Positions 27,575 to 39,042 of a stretch of DNA of 64,000 nt are shown one piece after another; within the stretch, counting starts at the first letter, position 1, and the number at the start of each line of letters is the position of its first letter. The position numbers and the translations under genes are program-made. The notes under the pieces are model-generated. The model had not been told where the DNA came from. It did no database searches and was given only the letters and a program-made list of their open reading frames with translations. This DNA is from Gilliamella apis (GTDB taxonomy: Bacteria > Pseudomonadota > Gammaproteobacteria > Enterobacterales > Orbaceae), in NCBI RefSeq assembly GCF_030758615.1, contig NZ_CP132381.1, positions 2,604,001-2,668,000 on the forward strand, written 5' to 3'.

Positions 27575-30217
27575 ATGAATAATCAATACTCATCAATGCG
27601 AAGCAACGTCAACATGTTAGGCACCCTATTGGGCGATGCAATTAAACGCGCAACAGGTAATGAAACTTTCGATTTAGTCGAAAAAATCCGTCAGTTATCC
27701 AAATCGGCGCAACAAGGAAATAAACAAGCGCATAACGAATTACTTAAGTTAATAGAGAATCTTAATGATCAAGATCTACTTCATGTTGCACGTGCATTTA
27801 ACCAATTTTTAAATTTAGTTAACACTGCTGCAGAGTATTATGGTATTTCGCCTCATGGCGAAGCATCAAGCAGTCCTAAAAAAATGACTGAATTATTCAA
27901 ATCACTTAAAAACTTAAATTTTGCCCCTCAGACTATTTCACAAGCGATTAATAATTTATCTATTGAGTTAGTACTTACTGCTCATCCAACGGAAATTAAC
28001 CGCCGCACAATGATTAATACTTATACCGCAATTAATAGTTGCTTATCACAACTTGACCATAATGATTTAGCCGATTATGAAAAAGAACGGATTATGCGTC
28101 GTTTAAAACAGCTCGTTTGCCAAGCATGGTATACCGATGAAATTCGTAAAAAACGCCCTACTCCGCTTGATGAAGCTAAGTGGGGATTTTCGGTTATTGA
28201 AGATAGTTTATGGGAAGGTGTTCCTTTATTTTTACGTGAGTTCAATGACCAGCTAGTTGATTCCTTTAATGAAGAACTATCCGTTGAACATGTACCAGTT
28301 AAATTTACCTCATGGATGGGCGGAGATCGAGATGGCAACCCAAATGTGACAGCAAAGGTGACTGAAAAGGTCATGTTACAAGCCAGATTAAAAGCAATCG
28401 AATTATTTTTAGCTGATATTCAGATTTTAGTTCGTGAATTATCCATGACAGAATGTAGTCAGTCGGTTATTGATTTATTAAACGAACAAAATAAAACAGC
28501 ATCAGAGCCTTACCGAGCGGTAATGAAACAACTACGGTCTCGTTTAGTTAAAACTCATAGTTATATCGTTTCTCTATTAAACAATGAGCAAGTTTTAGCA
28601 CCAGCCGATCTGTTGACTAAAAATGAACAATTATGGACACCACTTTATATCTGTTATGAATCTTTAATAGAGAATGGCATGTCAACTATTGCCCATGGGC
28701 CATTATTAGATACATTAAGACGTATTAAAAGCTTTGGGTTGCAATTAGTTCGATTAGATATTCGCCAAGATAGTTCTGTACACACAGAAGCATTAGACGC
28801 CTTAACTAAAGAACTTAATTTAGGTAGTTACGCCTCATGGACAGAAGAAGAAAAACAGGAATTTTTATTAGCTGAATTACAATCTAATCGACCATTACTT
28901 CCTTATAATTGGCAACCTGATGAAATGGTTCAAGAAGTATTAGATACCTGCCGAGTTATCAAAAAAGCTGGTGAGGAATCAATTGCTTCTTATGTAATTT
29001 CAATGGCCAAAGCACCTTCTGATATTTTGGCTGTTTATTTACTTCTAAAAAGTGTTGATTGCCAAAAAAATATTCCTGTTGCGCCTTTATTTGAAACCTT
29101 AGAAGATTTAAATAATGCTAAATCTGTTATGCAAAAACTTTTAGATATTCCTTGGTATCGTGAAAAGATCAATGGCAAACAGATGGTAATGATTGGCTAT
29201 TCAGATTCAGCGAAAGATGCAGGATCGCTTGCTGCGTCATGGGCACAATATCGGTCACAAGAAGAACTAGTCAATTTATTTGAAAAATATAATATCAACT
29301 TAGTATTATTCCATGGTCGTGGTGGTTCAATTGGACGTGGTGGTGCACCAGCTCATGCGGCTTTACTTTCACAACCACCAGGATCACTTAAAGGTGGTTT
29401 ACGTGTTACCGAACAAGGTGAGATGATTAGATTTAAGCTTGGTTTACCTGAGGTTGCACTTAGTAGTTTAATGCTTTATGCCTCAGCGATTTTACAAGCA
29501 AATTTACTTCCACCTCCAGAGCCTAAGCAAGTCTGGCGAGATATTATGGATGAAATGTCAGATTATTCTTGCCAATGCTATCGAAGCTATGTTCGAGAAA
29601 AAGCTGAATTTGTCGATTATTTTAGAGCCGTTACACCAGAAGCTGAACTAGGTAGATTACCATTAGGTTCTCGTCCACAAAAACGTCGAACAGGTGGGGG
29701 GATTGAGAGCCTACGAGCAATACCATGGATTTTTGCTTGGACACAAAACCGTTTAATGGTGCCATCATGGCTTGGTGCAGGTAGTGCACTTAGAGTTGTT
29801 ATCAGTGAAGGCAAAAAAGAGCAATTACAAGATATGTATCATAATTGGCCATTTTTTAATGCTCGTTTAGGAATGCTAGAAATGGTTTATGCCAAAGCAG
29901 CACCAAATATTCATGAATATTATGAACAACGTCTAGTTTCTTCTACATTATGGCCATTAGGTGATGAATTAAGAAATTTATTAACTGAAGATATCAATAC
30001 TGTACTAACGATCACAGATGATATTAGCTTAATGGCAGACTTGCCATGGATTGCCGAATCAGTCGCATTGCGTAATACTTATATTGAACCTCTTAACTTA
30101 TTGCAAGCCGAATTATTGAGTCGTTCTCGTAAAAATAATGATGAAAATAGTATCGTTGAACAAGGATTAATGATAACTATTTCAGGTATTGCAGCTGGAA
30201 TGCGAAATTCAGGATAA
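27575..30217 (+). CDS. ppc: Phosphoenolpyruvate carboxylase
   Basis: Converts phosphoenolpyruvate and bicarbonate to oxaloacetate, refilling four-carbon acids. The 880 residues match E. coli length (883). The start [20 protein letters not shown] is conserved. The catalytic motifs are [13 protein letters not shown] (His near 138), [10 protein letters not shown] near 550 and [14 protein letters not shown] near 580. The C-terminus ends MRNSG, close to the usual MRNTG. It is a single-gene unit with a terminator directly after the stop. The product could feed the citrate synthase operon at 43.5-48.5 kb. Confidence 0.98.
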   Translation: MNNQYSSMRSNVNMLGTLLGDAIKRATGNETFDLVEKIRQLSKSAQQGNKQAHNELLKLIENLNDQDLLHVARAFNQFLNLVNTAAEYYGISPHGEASSSPKKMTELFKSLKNLNFAPQTISQAINNLSIELVLTAHPTEINRRTMINTYTAINSCLSQLDHNDLADYEKERIMRRLKQLVCQAWYTDEIRKKRPTPLDEAKWGFSVIEDSLWEGVPLFLREFNDQLVDSFNEELSVEHVPVKFTSWMGGDRDGNPNVTAKVTEKVMLQARLKAIELFLADIQILVRELSMTECSQSVIDLLNEQNKTASEPYRAVMKQLRSRLVKTHSYIVSLLNNEQVLAPADLLTKNEQLWTPLYICYESLIENGMSTIAHGPLLDTLRRIKSFGLQLVRLDIRQDSSVHTEALDALTKELNLGSYASWTEEEKQEFLLAELQSNRPLLPYNWQPDEMVQEVLDTCRVIKKAGEESIASYVISMAKAPSDILAVYLLLKSVDCQKNIPVAPLFETLEDLNNAKSVMQKLLDIPWYREKINGKQMVMIGYSDSAKDAGSLAASWAQYRSQEELVNLFEKYNINLVLFHGRGGSIGRGGAPAHAALLSQPPGSLKGGLRVTEQGEMIRFKLGLPEVALSSLMLYASAILQANLLPPPEPKQVWRDIMDEMSDYSCQCYRSYVREKAEFVDYFRAVTPEAELGRLPLGSRPQKRRTGGGIESLRAIPWIFAWTQNRLMVPSWLGAGSALRVVISEGKKEQLQDMYHNWPFFNARLGMLEMVYAKAAPNIHEYYEQRLVSSTLWPLGDELRNLLTEDINTVLTITDDISLMADLPWIAESVALRNTYIEPLNLLQAELLSRSRKNNDENSIVEQGLMITISGIAAGMRNSG

Positions 30218-30218
30218 T

Positions 30219-30244
30219 AAAAAAGGGCTTATTCGCCCTTTTTA
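30219..30244 (+). terminator. Bidirectional terminator after ppc
   Basis: AAAAAGGGC and GCCCTTTTT (30220-30228 and 30235-30243) form a nine-base stem with a six-base loop and T/A runs on both sides. It closes ppc on the plus strand and overlaps the last codon of the Sel1-repeat gene on the minus strand, which it can also terminate. Confidence 0.85.
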
Positions 30245-31299
30245 TTTTGAGAAAGTTGTTCCAAATATGCTTTAGCATCTTCATCACCTTGCTCGCTAGC
30301 TTTGGTGAACCAATAGATAGCTAACTTGATATTTTGTTTAACATCCTGACCTTCAAGGTATTTAATAGCTAAATTATATTGAGCATCAACACTTCCTTGA
30401 TTGGCGGCTTTATTATACCAATCTATAGCTTTTTTCTCGTCTTTAGGGACCCCACCACCGACATCATACATAACAGCAATATTATATTGGGCATCAGCAT
30501 TACCACCCTCGGCTGCTTTAGTAAACCAATAAGCTGCTTGAGTATTATCTGGTCTTGTCCCCGAGCCTGTTGCATACATAATACCTAAATTATACATTGC
30601 CAATACATGGCCTCGTTCTGCGGCTTGCGTATAAAAATAAAGTGCTGCAACATAATCCTGAGTTAAACCATCACCATTTTGAGACATTAATCCTAAATAA
30701 TATTGTGCTTCAGCATTATTATCTTTTGCAGCTTGACTAAACCAATCAGCAGCAATCATTCGATCTTTTTCGACATCATCACCAAAAAAGTACATAATAC
30801 CCAAATTTAAATAGGCATCATAAATACCTTGATCACCGGCTTGAGTAAAATAATTAATCGCAGCAGAAATATCTTTAGCAACTCCCTCTCCATTTTTATA
30901 CATTAACGCTAAATTATATTTAGCTAAAGCGTAATTCTGATCTGCAGCCAATTTAAAAAATTTAAATGCTTCAGATAAATTTACTTTGGTTCCTAATCCA
31001 TTTTGATACATATAGGCTAAATTGTTTTGTGCCCTAGCTGATCCCTGTTCAGCAGCTTTATTAAACCAAAAAAAGGCTCTTAAATCATTAACTTCAACAC
31101 CTAATCCTTGTTTATAAATGGTACCGAGAGTATATTGTGATTGCATATCACCCTTTTCAGCAGCAAGTAATAAAGAAGGTATTAGTGAACTAGGATCGCT
31201 CACTTTTAATTCCGTATCAGGCTGTGTTTTAGCTTCAATTGCCATTACTCCACAAGAGATAAATAACATCAAAGCCAATATAATTTGAAGTTTTTTCAT
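30229..31299 (-). CDS. Exported Sel1-repeat (TPR-like) protein
   Basis: 356 residues with a signal peptide (MKKLQIILALMLFISCGVMA, cleaved near residue 20). The rest consists of about eight Sel1-like repeats of 36 residues with the pattern A-x-x-x-LG-x-MY-x-x-G-x-G followed by A-x-x-W-x-x-KAAEQG, starting near residue 53. Such solenoids bind other proteins; periplasmic members act in envelope assembly, stress signalling or host interaction. The specific partner cannot be inferred. It is a single gene between ppc and ubiD with a 115-base upstream gap. Confidence 0.88.
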   Translation of the reverse strand: MKKLQIILALMLFISCGVMAIEAKTQPDTELKVSDPSSLIPSLLLAAEKGDMQSQYTLGTIYKQGLGVEVNDLRAFFWFNKAAEQGSARAQNNLAYMYQNGLGTKVNLSEAFKFFKLAADQNYALAKYNLALMYKNGEGVAKDISAAINYFTQAGDQGIYDAYLNLGIMYFFGDDVEKDRMIAADWFSQAAKDNNAEAQYYLGLMSQNGDGLTQDYVAALYFYTQAAERGHVLAMYNLGIMYATGSGTRPDNTQAAYWFTKAAEGGNADAQYNIAVMYDVGGGVPKDEKKAIDWYNKAANQGSVDAQYNLAIKYLEGQDVKQNIKLAIYWFTKASEQGDEDAKAYLEQLSQNKKGE

Positions 31300-31414
31300 A
31301 ATTGTCTAAATGCCATAATATTGGCAATAATTATACATAATTGCCCTAAAAGGGAATAGTTTTGTTTTGCAATAAACGTTATCCATTACTTTCCCCATTA
31401 ATTAGTTAAATATA

Positions 31415-32878
31415 TTACAAACCAAGTTCGTGCCAAATTTCATCAACATGGGCTACCACCTTTTCATCTTTCGTAATAATGCTACCCCATTCTCGATTTG
31501 TTTCGCCCTGCCACTTATTTGTAGCATCCAATCCCATTTTAGATCCCAAACCAGACACTGGTGAAGCGAAGTCTAGATAATCAATTGGAGTATTATCAAC
31601 AAAAGTAGTATCTCGGTGTGGATCCATTCTTGTTGAGATCGCCCACATAACATCTTTCCAATCCCTTGCGTTAATATCATCATCACAAATAATAATAAAT
31701 TTTGTATACATAAATTGTCTTAAATAAGACCAAACGCCCATCATGACTCTTTTGGCATGTCCTGGGTATTGTTTTTTAATTGTGACAATAGCAATACGGT
31801 AAGAACATCCCTCTGGTGGAAGATAAAAATCAACAATTTCAGGAAATTGCTTTTGCAATATCGGAATAAACACTTCATTTAATGCTAATCCCATTACAGC
31901 TGGTTCATCTGGAGGCCTACCGGTATAAGTGGAATGATAAATTGCATCTTTGCGTCGAGTTAAATGAGTCACCGTAAACACGGCAAATTTTTCAACTTCA
32001 TTATAATAACCAGTATGATCACCGTAAGGGCCTTCAGCAGCTAGTTCGTTGGGATTGATATAACCTTCGAGAATAATTTCAGCTGTCGCTGGCACTTCTA
32101 ATTCATTTGATAATGACTTCACAACTTCAGTTCGACTATTTCGTAACAATCCTGCAAAAGCGTATTCTGATAATGTATCTGGTACCGGCGTAACGGCACT
32201 TAATATAGTTGCCGGATCTGCGCCTATTGCGATACTAACTGGAAAATTTTCATTTGGATGAGATTTTTGCCATTCAGCAAAATCAAGCGCGCCACCTCGA
32301 TGCGATAACCAACGCATGATTAATTTATTTTTACCTAATAATTGTAAGCGATAAACGCCAATATTTTGACGCTCTTTATGAGGCCCTTTGGTTACTGTTA
32401 ACCCCCAAGTTACAAGTGGAGCAACATCTCCTGGCCAGCAATGCATAATAGGTAATTGAGTTAAATCGACCTCATCATCTTTAAAAATTAATTCCTGACA
32501 AGGTGCTGAAGACCGATGCTTTACCGGCATATTGAGAACTTGTTTATATTTAGGCAAAACATTAAAAAACTGTCGAATACCTTTCGGTGGTTCAGGCTCT
32601 CGTAAAAAAGCGAGTAATTCGCCAATTTCTCGCAATTCCGTGGTATCTTCACGTCCCATCGCCATAGCGACTCGTTTAGCCGTACCGAAAAGATTACACA
32701 ATACTGGAATTTTATAACCAATTGGATTTTCGAATAATAATGCCGGGCCTTGTGAACGTAATACACGATCAGCGATTTCTGTCATTTCAAGATAAGGATT
32801 AACGGGATAACTAATTCGTTTCAGTTCGCCTTGCTGCTCAAGGTAATCTAAAAAATTTCGAAAATTAGATAATGCCAT
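31415..32878 (-). CDS. ubiD: 3-octaprenyl-4-hydroxybenzoate decarboxylase UbiD
   Basis: Prenylated-FMN-dependent decarboxylase of ubiquinone synthesis. The ATG at 32878 has AAAGGAG six bases upstream and gives 487 residues, close to E. coli UbiD; an in-frame start 15 bases earlier would lie inside that ribosome binding site. Family marks are [20 protein letters not shown], the prFMN/metal segment [33 protein letters not shown] with the catalytic Glu, and [18 protein letters not shown]. UbiX, which makes the cofactor, is not in the window. Confidence 0.97.
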   Translation of the reverse strand: MALSNFRNFLDYLEQQGELKRISYPVNPYLEMTEIADRVLRSQGPALLFENPIGYKIPVLCNLFGTAKRVAMAMGREDTTELREIGELLAFLREPEPPKGIRQFFNVLPKYKQVLNMPVKHRSSAPCQELIFKDDEVDLTQLPIMHCWPGDVAPLVTWGLTVTKGPHKERQNIGVYRLQLLGKNKLIMRWLSHRGGALDFAEWQKSHPNENFPVSIAIGADPATILSAVTPVPDTLSEYAFAGLLRNSRTEVVKSLSNELEVPATAEIILEGYINPNELAAEGPYGDHTGYYNEVEKFAVFTVTHLTRRKDAIYHSTYTGRPPDEPAVMGLALNEVFIPILQKQFPEIVDFYLPPEGCSYRIAIVTIKKQYPGHAKRVMMGVWSYLRQFMYTKFIIICDDDINARDWKDVMWAISTRMDPHRDTTFVDNTPIDYLDFASPVSGLGSKMGLDATNKWQGETNREWGSIITKDEKVVAHVDEIWHELGL

Positions 32879-32934
32879 TATTACTCCTTTCAACTCTAAA
32901 TTACATTAATCAAATACAAGCTGATAAATATTAA

Positions 32935-33351
32935 CTAATCTGCATCGAAGTTTTCACTATATATAGGAACTTCTTTGATCTGATTACACTCAACAATTTT
33001 AGGTAATAAAATTTGAAACTGTTGCTGATCAACTTCAGTAAATTTATTTTGATCTACTTGATAAAATAGATAATCCTCAGCTTTATTATCTGTTTGAATC
33101 GAAGCTAACCAGTAATTACGATCATCACTATTTTCATTGGCAAAAATTTTAATAATGCTATTTTCTCGTTTCTCAGGTTGATTATGTAATTTATAATCGA
33201 TAATTTTTTCGGCAATTTGAGAATCATACTCATCAAAAATAATGTAGTCACCTTGATTTGCTTTACATTTTTTTATATTTATCTCAGCATAACTGTTTGA
33301 CATTAGAAAGAATAAACTAAACAACAAAAAGATATATTGGTTAAATTTCAT
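32935..33351 (-). CDS. Small exported protein of unknown function
   Basis: 138 residues with a typical signal peptide (MKFNQYIFLLFSLFFLMSNS, ending YA near residue 22). The mature part has two cysteines (CKANQGDYIIF near the start and IVECNQI near the end) that could form a disulphide, and is otherwise acidic and polar. No family was recognised. Its ATG overlaps the nudB stop by four bases, so it is translated from the aspS-nudB transcript. Its function is unknown. Confidence 0.7.
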   Translation of the reverse strand: MKFNQYIFLLFSLFFLMSNSYAEINIKKCKANQGDYIIFDEYDSQIAEKIIDYKLHNQPEKRENSIIKIFANENSDDRNYWLASIQTDNKAEDYLFYQVDQNKFTEVDQQQFQILLPKIVECNQIKEVPIYSENFDAD

Positions 33352-33815
33352 TTTTGGTCTCTTAAATTAATTTTCTCAATTGAACCAATTTTACCAATAG
33401 CCTCACAATTATTTGGTGATACAGTAAGATTGGCTGCACTATTTATAGTTAACCATTGATAAGATAAATGTTCTGTAAGCACTGGCGTTATCTCATCACA
33501 AAGAGGTAAATAAAACCAATGCTCTTTATTTATCTTTATTTCTGGTGCATACCGATATCTGAACTGAGGGAAAATTTCAAATTCAACCACATGTTTTGCA
33601 TCAATTAATTTAAGATTTTTTCCATTAATATCTATACCGGTCTCTTCAAAAACTTCACGAATTGCCGCCTCCCTTGGCAATTCATTTTCTTCCAAACTAC
33701 CTGTAACTGATTGCCAAAAATTAGGATCATCTTTACGTTGCAACATAAGAACACGCTGAGTGCTTTTACAATAAATAACAACTAAAACTGACTCAGGGTT
33801 CTTATACTTTTGCAT
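33348..33815 (-). CDS. nudB: Dihydroneopterin triphosphate diphosphatase NudB
   Basis: Nudix hydrolase of folate synthesis that removes diphosphate from dihydroneopterin triphosphate. The complete Nudix box is GSLEENELPREAAIREVFEE followed by TGI, near residues 40-62. The early segment KNPESVLVVIYCKSTQRVLM and the late WFYLPLCDEI and LTEHLSYQWL are as in E. coli NudB. It lies ten bases after aspS, the same neighbour as in E. coli, which supports NudB over a general Nudix enzyme. Confidence 0.93.
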   Translation of the reverse strand: MQKYKNPESVLVVIYCKSTQRVLMLQRKDDPNFWQSVTGSLEENELPREAAIREVFEETGIDINGKNLKLIDAKHVVEFEIFPQFRYRYAPEIKINKEHWFYLPLCDEITPVLTEHLSYQWLTINSAANLTVSPNNCEAIGKIGSIEKINLRDQK

Positions 33816-33825
33816 ATAAATACCG

Positions 33826-35583
33826 TTACTTTTGGCTCACTTCGATACCAAGTTCCTTTAACGCTGCTGGATTAGCTGGACTAGGTGCATCAGTTAACAA
33901 ACATGTTGCTGCAGTTGTTTTTGGAAAAGCAATAACATCACGGATATTATCTGTTCCAGTTAATAGCATAGTTAATCTATCTAAGCCAAAGGCTAAACCT
34001 GCATGCGGTGGCGTACCATATTTTAGCGCATCAAGTAAGAAGCCAAATTTTTCACGTTGATCATCTTCATTAATACCTAAAATTGAGAATACGGCTTGTT
34101 GCATTTCACTTCGATGAATACGCACAGAACCACCACCGACTTCATAACCATTAATAACCATATCGTATGCATTAGCTACCGCATTTTCAGGGTTACTGAT
34201 TAATTGCTCTGGAGTGAAATCCTTCGGTGATGTGAATGGATGATGCATAGCACTTAAGCCTTCGTCTGTTTCTTCAAACATAGGGAAATCAACAACCCAA
34301 AGTACTGCCCATTTATTTTCATCAGTTATACTTAAATCTTTACCGACTTTCAAACGTAAAGCCCCTAATGCATCACTAACAATTTTATAGCTATCTGCAC
34401 CAAATAGTAAAATATCACCATCTTCAGCATCAGCACGATTCAATAAAGCTTCCATTTGAGTTTCATTAAAGAATTTAGCTACAGGGCTTTGTACACCAGC
34501 TAAACCTTTGTTACGTTCATTAACTTTGATCCACGCCATACCTTTCGCGCCGTATACCGAGATAAATTGCGTATAATCATCTAATTGTTTGCGCGTTAAT
34601 TGTGCACCATTTGGTACGCAAAGCAGTGCAACGCGACCTTTTGGATCATTCGCTGGCGTTGAAAATACTTTAAAATCGATATCTTTTACTAAATCAGCCA
34701 CATCAATAATTTCCAGTGGGTTACGTAAATCTGGTTTATCACTACCAAATCGTCGCATTGCTTCAGCAAAAGTTAATATTGGAAAACTACCTAAATCGAC
34801 ATTTTTCACATGTAACCAAAGTTCACGAATCATTTTCTCCATTATTTCACGTACTTGTTCAGCACTCATAAAAGAAGTTTCAACATCAATTTGGGTAAAT
34901 TCTGGTTGACGATCAGCGCGAAGATCTTCATCACGAAAACATTTAACTATTTGATAATAGCGATCAAAGCCTGACATCATTAGTAGCTGTTTAAATAACT
35001 GCGGCGATTGTGGCAATGCATAAAACTCACCATTATGAACACGACTTGGTACAAGATAATCTCGAGCCCCTTCAGGTGTAGCTTTGGTTAACATTGGTGT
35101 TTCGATATCTAAAAAGCCATGTTCATTCATGAAAGAACGAACAAATGCGGTAATTTGGGCTCGAGTTTTGAAAATGGTAGACATTTCCGGGCGACGCAAA
35201 TCAATATAACGATATTTTAAACGCTGCTCTTCACTGTTATTTTGATTAAAATCAAGAGGTAAGATATCACTACGATTAAAAATAATCAGCTCTGTGGCCA
35301 AAATTTCAACTTCACCCGTTGCCATATCTTTATTAACTTGACCGTCAGGTCTTGCTCTTACTTTCCCTTTAATTTGAATACAAAATTCATTACGTAATTC
35401 ACCAGCTAATTCGTGTGCTTGTGGGTAATCAGGATCAAAAAAAACTTGCACAATTCCTTCACGATCACGCATATCAATAAAAATCATTCCACCTAAATCT
35501 CGGCGTTTATTGACCCATCCACATAGTGTGACTTCTTGATTAATATAACTTGCGTTTAATTGTCCGCAATAAATTGTTCTCAT
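33826..35583 (-). CDS. aspS: Aspartyl-tRNA synthetase
   Basis: Class II synthetase, 585 residues from the ATG at 35583, which matches the E. coli start MRTIYCGQL; an upstream in-frame start adds nine unrelated residues. It has the anticodon-binding OB domain (residues 1-105), motif 2 [18 protein letters not shown], the bacterial GAD insertion domain (about 290-420) and motif 3 [20 protein letters not shown] near the C-terminus. It is the first gene of aspS-nudB and the small exported protein. Confidence 0.98.
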   Translation of the reverse strand: MRTIYCGQLNASYINQEVTLCGWVNKRRDLGGMIFIDMRDREGIVQVFFDPDYPQAHELAGELRNEFCIQIKGKVRARPDGQVNKDMATGEVEILATELIIFNRSDILPLDFNQNNSEEQRLKYRYIDLRRPEMSTIFKTRAQITAFVRSFMNEHGFLDIETPMLTKATPEGARDYLVPSRVHNGEFYALPQSPQLFKQLLMMSGFDRYYQIVKCFRDEDLRADRQPEFTQIDVETSFMSAEQVREIMEKMIRELWLHVKNVDLGSFPILTFAEAMRRFGSDKPDLRNPLEIIDVADLVKDIDFKVFSTPANDPKGRVALLCVPNGAQLTRKQLDDYTQFISVYGAKGMAWIKVNERNKGLAGVQSPVAKFFNETQMEALLNRADAEDGDILLFGADSYKIVSDALGALRLKVGKDLSITDENKWAVLWVVDFPMFEETDEGLSAMHHPFTSPKDFTPEQLISNPENAVANAYDMVINGYEVGGGSVRIHRSEMQQAVFSILGINEDDQREKFGFLLDALKYGTPPHAGLAFGLDRLTMLLTGTDNIRDVIAFPKTTAATCLLTDAPSPANPAALKELGIEVSQK

Positions 35584-35868
35584 TAAATATATCCTGTGTA
35601 CAATTGTCAAAAATGATAATTATTATAGAGCAATTTATCGGGGGATAAAGACCATCTATAAAAATAATCCTTATTTAATTTATTTATACTCAGTTTATGA
35701 TAATAATTTTAATTTATATAATCATTTATAAATTTATTTAAATTCAATAAGATAATTAATCAAATTACATCTTTTATAAATAAATTTGAAAAATGATTAA
35801 TTTAATAACTTGTCATATCTGATATTTATTAATAAGCTTTAGGACTATTTAAATATTGTTTATTGGAT

Positions 35869-36414
35869 ATGAAAGCTTTAATTTCAATTGATTATACCAA
35901 TGATTTCATTGCTGATGATGGAGCATTAACGACTGGCGCTGTGGGTCAACAAATTGAATCAGAAATGATAAATATAACTCAATCATTTATTAAAAATAAT
36001 GAGTTTATCGTTTTTGCTATTGATGCTCATAATCCCTTAGATAAATACCATCCGGAAAATTTGCTATTTCCCCCTCACAATCTTGTTGGGACTCTTGGCC
36101 AACAATTATTTGGTAAATTACAGCAACTTTACCAACAACATCAATATTCAGACAATATCTACTGGATCAATAAACGTCACTACTCAGCATTTTGTGGTAC
36201 GGATCTTGACCTCCGTTTACGCGAAAGACATATCACTGAAATCCATCTGATTGGCGTTTGTACTGATATTTGTATTTTACATACGGCTGTAGATGCCTAT
36301 AACTTAGGTTATAAATTAGTTATTCATCAAAATGCTGTTGCAAGCTTTGATCCCATTGGCCATCAATGGGCTTTAAAGCATTTTCAAAATACCTTAGGAG
36401 CAACCGTAGTATAA
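35869..36414 (+). CDS. Isochorismatase-fold cysteine hydrolase (nicotinamidase-like)
   Basis: 181 residues from the ATG at 35869; a TTG six bases before it is also in frame. The catalytic triad is visible: Asp in SIDYTNDFIADDGAL (near 9), Lys in NKRHYSAFCGTDLDLRLR (near 105) and Cys in HLIGVCTDICILHTAVDAYN (near 140). These residues suit hydrolysis of an amide such as nicotinamide or a ureido compound, but YecD/RutB-like hydrolases look similar, so the substrate is open. It runs in the same direction as the DUF3100-M20 genes 45 bases downstream and may belong with them. Confidence 0.8.
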   Translation: MKALISIDYTNDFIADDGALTTGAVGQQIESEMINITQSFIKNNEFIVFAIDAHNPLDKYHPENLLFPPHNLVGTLGQQLFGKLQQLYQQHQYSDNIYWINKRHYSAFCGTDLDLRLRERHITEIHLIGVCTDICILHTAVDAYNLGYKLVIHQNAVASFDPIGHQWALKHFQNTLGATVV

Positions 36415-36459
36415 GAAGTGCAGTGTAAAAATAGATAAAAAAATGAAGAAGGAGCAAGA

Positions 36460-37236
36460 ATGGAAGTTTTACGAGACTATAAATTGCATTTAATTGCCTT
36501 TTTAGTAGTAATTATTTGTGAGCTTATCGGTAGACAAACTATATGGATTATTGCAGTTTATCCAATGCTATATGCAATGATTTTTGGTGGCATCATTAGC
36601 TTCCCAAAACTAAAAATATTAACCAACAAAAATATGCAAAATGCAAGTCTTGTGATGATGGTTACATTAATTCTACTTGTGGCAAAACTTGGTGTAGCTG
36701 TAGGCCCGAAAATTGATATGATTTTAGAAGATGCCAAGCTAGCCCTAATTTTTCAAGAATTAGGTCATTTTGCCGGAACCATTTTACTGGGCCTACCATT
36801 AGCAATGATATTAGGTATGAAACGAGAAGCTGTTGGGGCTACTTATTCGGTAGCTCGCGAACCTAATATCGCCATAGTTGCTGATAAATATGGTTTAGAT
36901 TCACCCGAAGGTCGAGGTGTCATGGCTATGTATGTCTGCGGTACGCTTTATGGTGCGATTTGGATGAGTATTCTTGCCAGCTTAATAGCACAATTGAACA
37001 TTCTACACCCATATGCGCTAGCAATGGGAGCTGGCGTAGGTAGTGGAAGTATGATGGCAGCCTCTCTTGCACCAATAAGTGATTTATACCCTGACTTATC
37101 AGAAAACATTAATGCTTATGCTACCACAGCGAATTTAATGTCGGGAATGGTGGGCATGTATATTTACACACTATTTTCTTTGCCTTTCGCTTCTTTTATG
37201 TATAACACTTTAGACCGTTTCCGACGCAAGAAATAA
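36460..37236 (+). CDS. DUF3100 membrane protein
   Basis: 258 residues and about seven or eight hydrophobic helices. Two glycine-rich conserved regions stand out: GMKREAVGATYSVAREPNIA (near 123) and YALAMGAGVGSGSMMAASLA (near 188). These fit DUF3100, an uncharacterised integral membrane family. A good ribosome binding site (GAAGGAG) precedes the ATG. With the 149-residue membrane protein and the M20 amidohydrolase that follow within 10 and 21 bases, it forms a tight three-gene unit. A two-part transporter for the hydrolase substrate is a reasonable guess, not shown. Confidence 0.78.
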   Translation: MEVLRDYKLHLIAFLVVIICELIGRQTIWIIAVYPMLYAMIFGGIISFPKLKILTNKNMQNASLVMMVTLILLVAKLGVAVGPKIDMILEDAKLALIFQELGHFAGTILLGLPLAMILGMKREAVGATYSVAREPNIAIVADKYGLDSPEGRGVMAMYVCGTLYGAIWMSILASLIAQLNILHPYALAMGAGVGSGSMMAASLAPISDLYPDLSENINAYATTANLMSGMVGMYIYTLFSLPFASFMYNTLDRFRRKK

Positions 37237-37246
37237 GGATGTCATA

Positions 37247-37696
37247 ATGAAGATTTTTGAGACGATTTTTGTATTTATTCTAGTCGCCATTATTATGGCA
37301 GCTGGTAACACCGTGGGATATAAAATTGATTTGATTTCATCGCTTGAAGCAGTAGCGATGCTAGTTATTATCTCTATTGTAGGACTGTTAATCAGTAAGT
37401 TACCCGGATTTAATAAATTACCGGTAATTTTATGGGTATCTGTGGTTGCAGCTATCATGTCAGCACCAATATTCCCATACCATCAAGAAATTGTTGCAAT
37501 TACTGATCAAGTGTCATTACTTGCTGTTTGTACTCCTATACTTGCTTATGCAGGATTGGCTATCGGTAAAGATCTTGCACTATTTAAAAATATATCTTGG
37601 CGCATTATTCCCGTATCTTTAGCTGTTTTTTCTGGTACATTTATTTTTGCTGCTATAATTGCTCAAGTCACACTACACTGGGAAGGCGTTATCTAA
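37247..37696 (+). CDS. Small membrane protein, probable partner of DUF3100 protein
   Basis: 149 residues and about five membrane helices, with a conserved-looking loop LLISKLPGFNKLPVILWVSV near residue 45 and CTPILAYAGLAIGKDLALFK near 95. It has its own ribosome binding site (AAGGATG) and ATG, and lies ten bases after the DUF3100 gene. The length and pairing suggest a two-subunit membrane complex. I do not recognise a named family with certainty. Confidence 0.65.
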   Translation: MKIFETIFVFILVAIIMAAGNTVGYKIDLISSLEAVAMLVIISIVGLLISKLPGFNKLPVILWVSVVAAIMSAPIFPYHQEIVAITDQVSLLAVCTPILAYAGLAIGKDLALFKNISWRIIPVSLAVFSGTFIFAAIIAQVTLHWEGVI

Positions 37697-37717
37697 ATTT
37701 AGATAAGGATTTTATTT

Positions 37718-39037
37718 ATGACAAAAGAAGAACTAAAGAAAAAAGTTTGCGATGCAATTGCAAATCGAAAAGCAGATATCAAGTCAATTGCCGAAGCAAT
37801 TTGGTCAGAACCAGAGCTTGGTTACAAAGAACATAAAACCGCTAAAAAAGTAGAAGATGCTTTTGAAAAATTAGGTGTTCCTTTTAAAAATAAATTAGCC
37901 TTAACCGGGGTAAAAGGTCGTCTTAAAGGCGGTAAAGGTAGCAAATATAGTATAGCGGTTATTGGTGAGCTAGATGCTATCATCTGTGCCGACCACCCAG
38001 CTGCTGATGAAACATCAGGTGCAGCTCACTGCTGTGGACATAATGCCCAAATAGCCAACATGATGGCGGTTACCATGGGATTAATTGACTCAGGTGCAAT
38101 GGAATTTTTAGCTGGTGATGTAGTACCATTTGCCGTTCCTGCAGAAGAATATGTTGAAATTACTTATCGAAATCGATTAATAGAAGAAGGTAAGATTAAA
38201 TATATTGGTGGTAAACCAGAATTAATTTCACGTGGTGATTTTGATGATGTTGATATGGCATTACAAATACATTTAACCAGTGTACCTGCTGAACGCCAAG
38301 ATGGTTTTATTGAGATCTCAACTACAAGCAATGGCTTTATTGGTAAACTAATTAAATATAAAGGTGAAGCATCCCATGCTGCCGCAGCTCCTCATGCTGG
38401 TGTAAATGCATTAAATGCAGCTATGATGGGAATGATGGGTGTACATGCTATCCGTGAAACATTTCAAGAAAAAGATTATATTCGTTTTCATCCAATTATT
38501 ACCCAAGGTGGTGATTTAGTGAATGTTGTACCAAGCGATGTAAGAATGGAAAGTTATGTGCGAGCAGGTAATGTACCAGCCATGATTGATGCTAATGAAA
38601 GAATTAATCAAGCACTAAAGGCAGGAGCAATGGCTGTTGGTGCTACTTGTGAAATTAAAGATCTTCCAGGTTATCTGCCGTTAAATAATAATCCAACACT
38701 CAATGATTTTCTAAAACAAAATGCTGAAAATTTAATTGGTGAAGAAAATGTTTCAATTGCACCTCATATGACAGGAAGTACCGACACAGGTGATCTATCG
38801 CATATTATGCCAGTAAGTCACCCTTGGATTGGTTCGGTTAGAGGCGTATTACATGGTAAAGATTACACCGTATTTGATGAAGATATGGCTTATATCCGCC
38901 CTGCACAAATGATGGCCTGTACCATTATTGATTTACTTTATGATGATGCTGAATCAGCTCAAACACTAATGGCAAACTACAAGCCACTTATGACAAAAGA
39001 AGAATATTTAACATTCCTATCTGGTTTTGATAAATAA
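37718..39037 (+). CDS. M20-family amidohydrolase (AbgB/aminoacylase-like)
   Basis: 439-residue zinc or manganese peptidase of the M20D amidohydrolase group. Visible metal or catalytic motifs are GELDAIICADHP near 88, HCCGHNAQIANMMAVTMG near 108 (Cys and His ligands), VPAEEYVEIT near 138 (Glu pair), SHAAAAPHAGVNALNAAM near 220 and the closing GSTDTGDLSHIMP near 352. Relatives cleave N-acyl amino acids, indole-acetyl amino acids or p-aminobenzoyl-glutamate. There is no signal peptide, so it acts in the cytosol, after uptake. It is last in the DUF3100 unit and is followed by a strong terminator. Confidence 0.87.
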   Translation: MTKEELKKKVCDAIANRKADIKSIAEAIWSEPELGYKEHKTAKKVEDAFEKLGVPFKNKLALTGVKGRLKGGKGSKYSIAVIGELDAIICADHPAADETSGAAHCCGHNAQIANMMAVTMGLIDSGAMEFLAGDVVPFAVPAEEYVEITYRNRLIEEGKIKYIGGKPELISRGDFDDVDMALQIHLTSVPAERQDGFIEISTTSNGFIGKLIKYKGEASHAAAAPHAGVNALNAAMMGMMGVHAIRETFQEKDYIRFHPIITQGGDLVNVVPSDVRMESYVRAGNVPAMIDANERINQALKAGAMAVGATCEIKDLPGYLPLNNNPTLNDFLKQNAENLIGEENVSIAPHMTGSTDTGDLSHIMPVSHPWIGSVRGVLHGKDYTVFDEDMAYIRPAQMMACTIIDLLYDDAESAQTLMANYKPLMTKEEYLTFLSGFDK

Positions 39038-39042
39038 AGTTA

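Noticed and set aside
36460..37696. The DUF3100 gene and the small membrane gene after it as one frameshifted gene
   Set aside because: Each has its own ATG and ribosome binding site, the gap is ten bases and both ends look natural.
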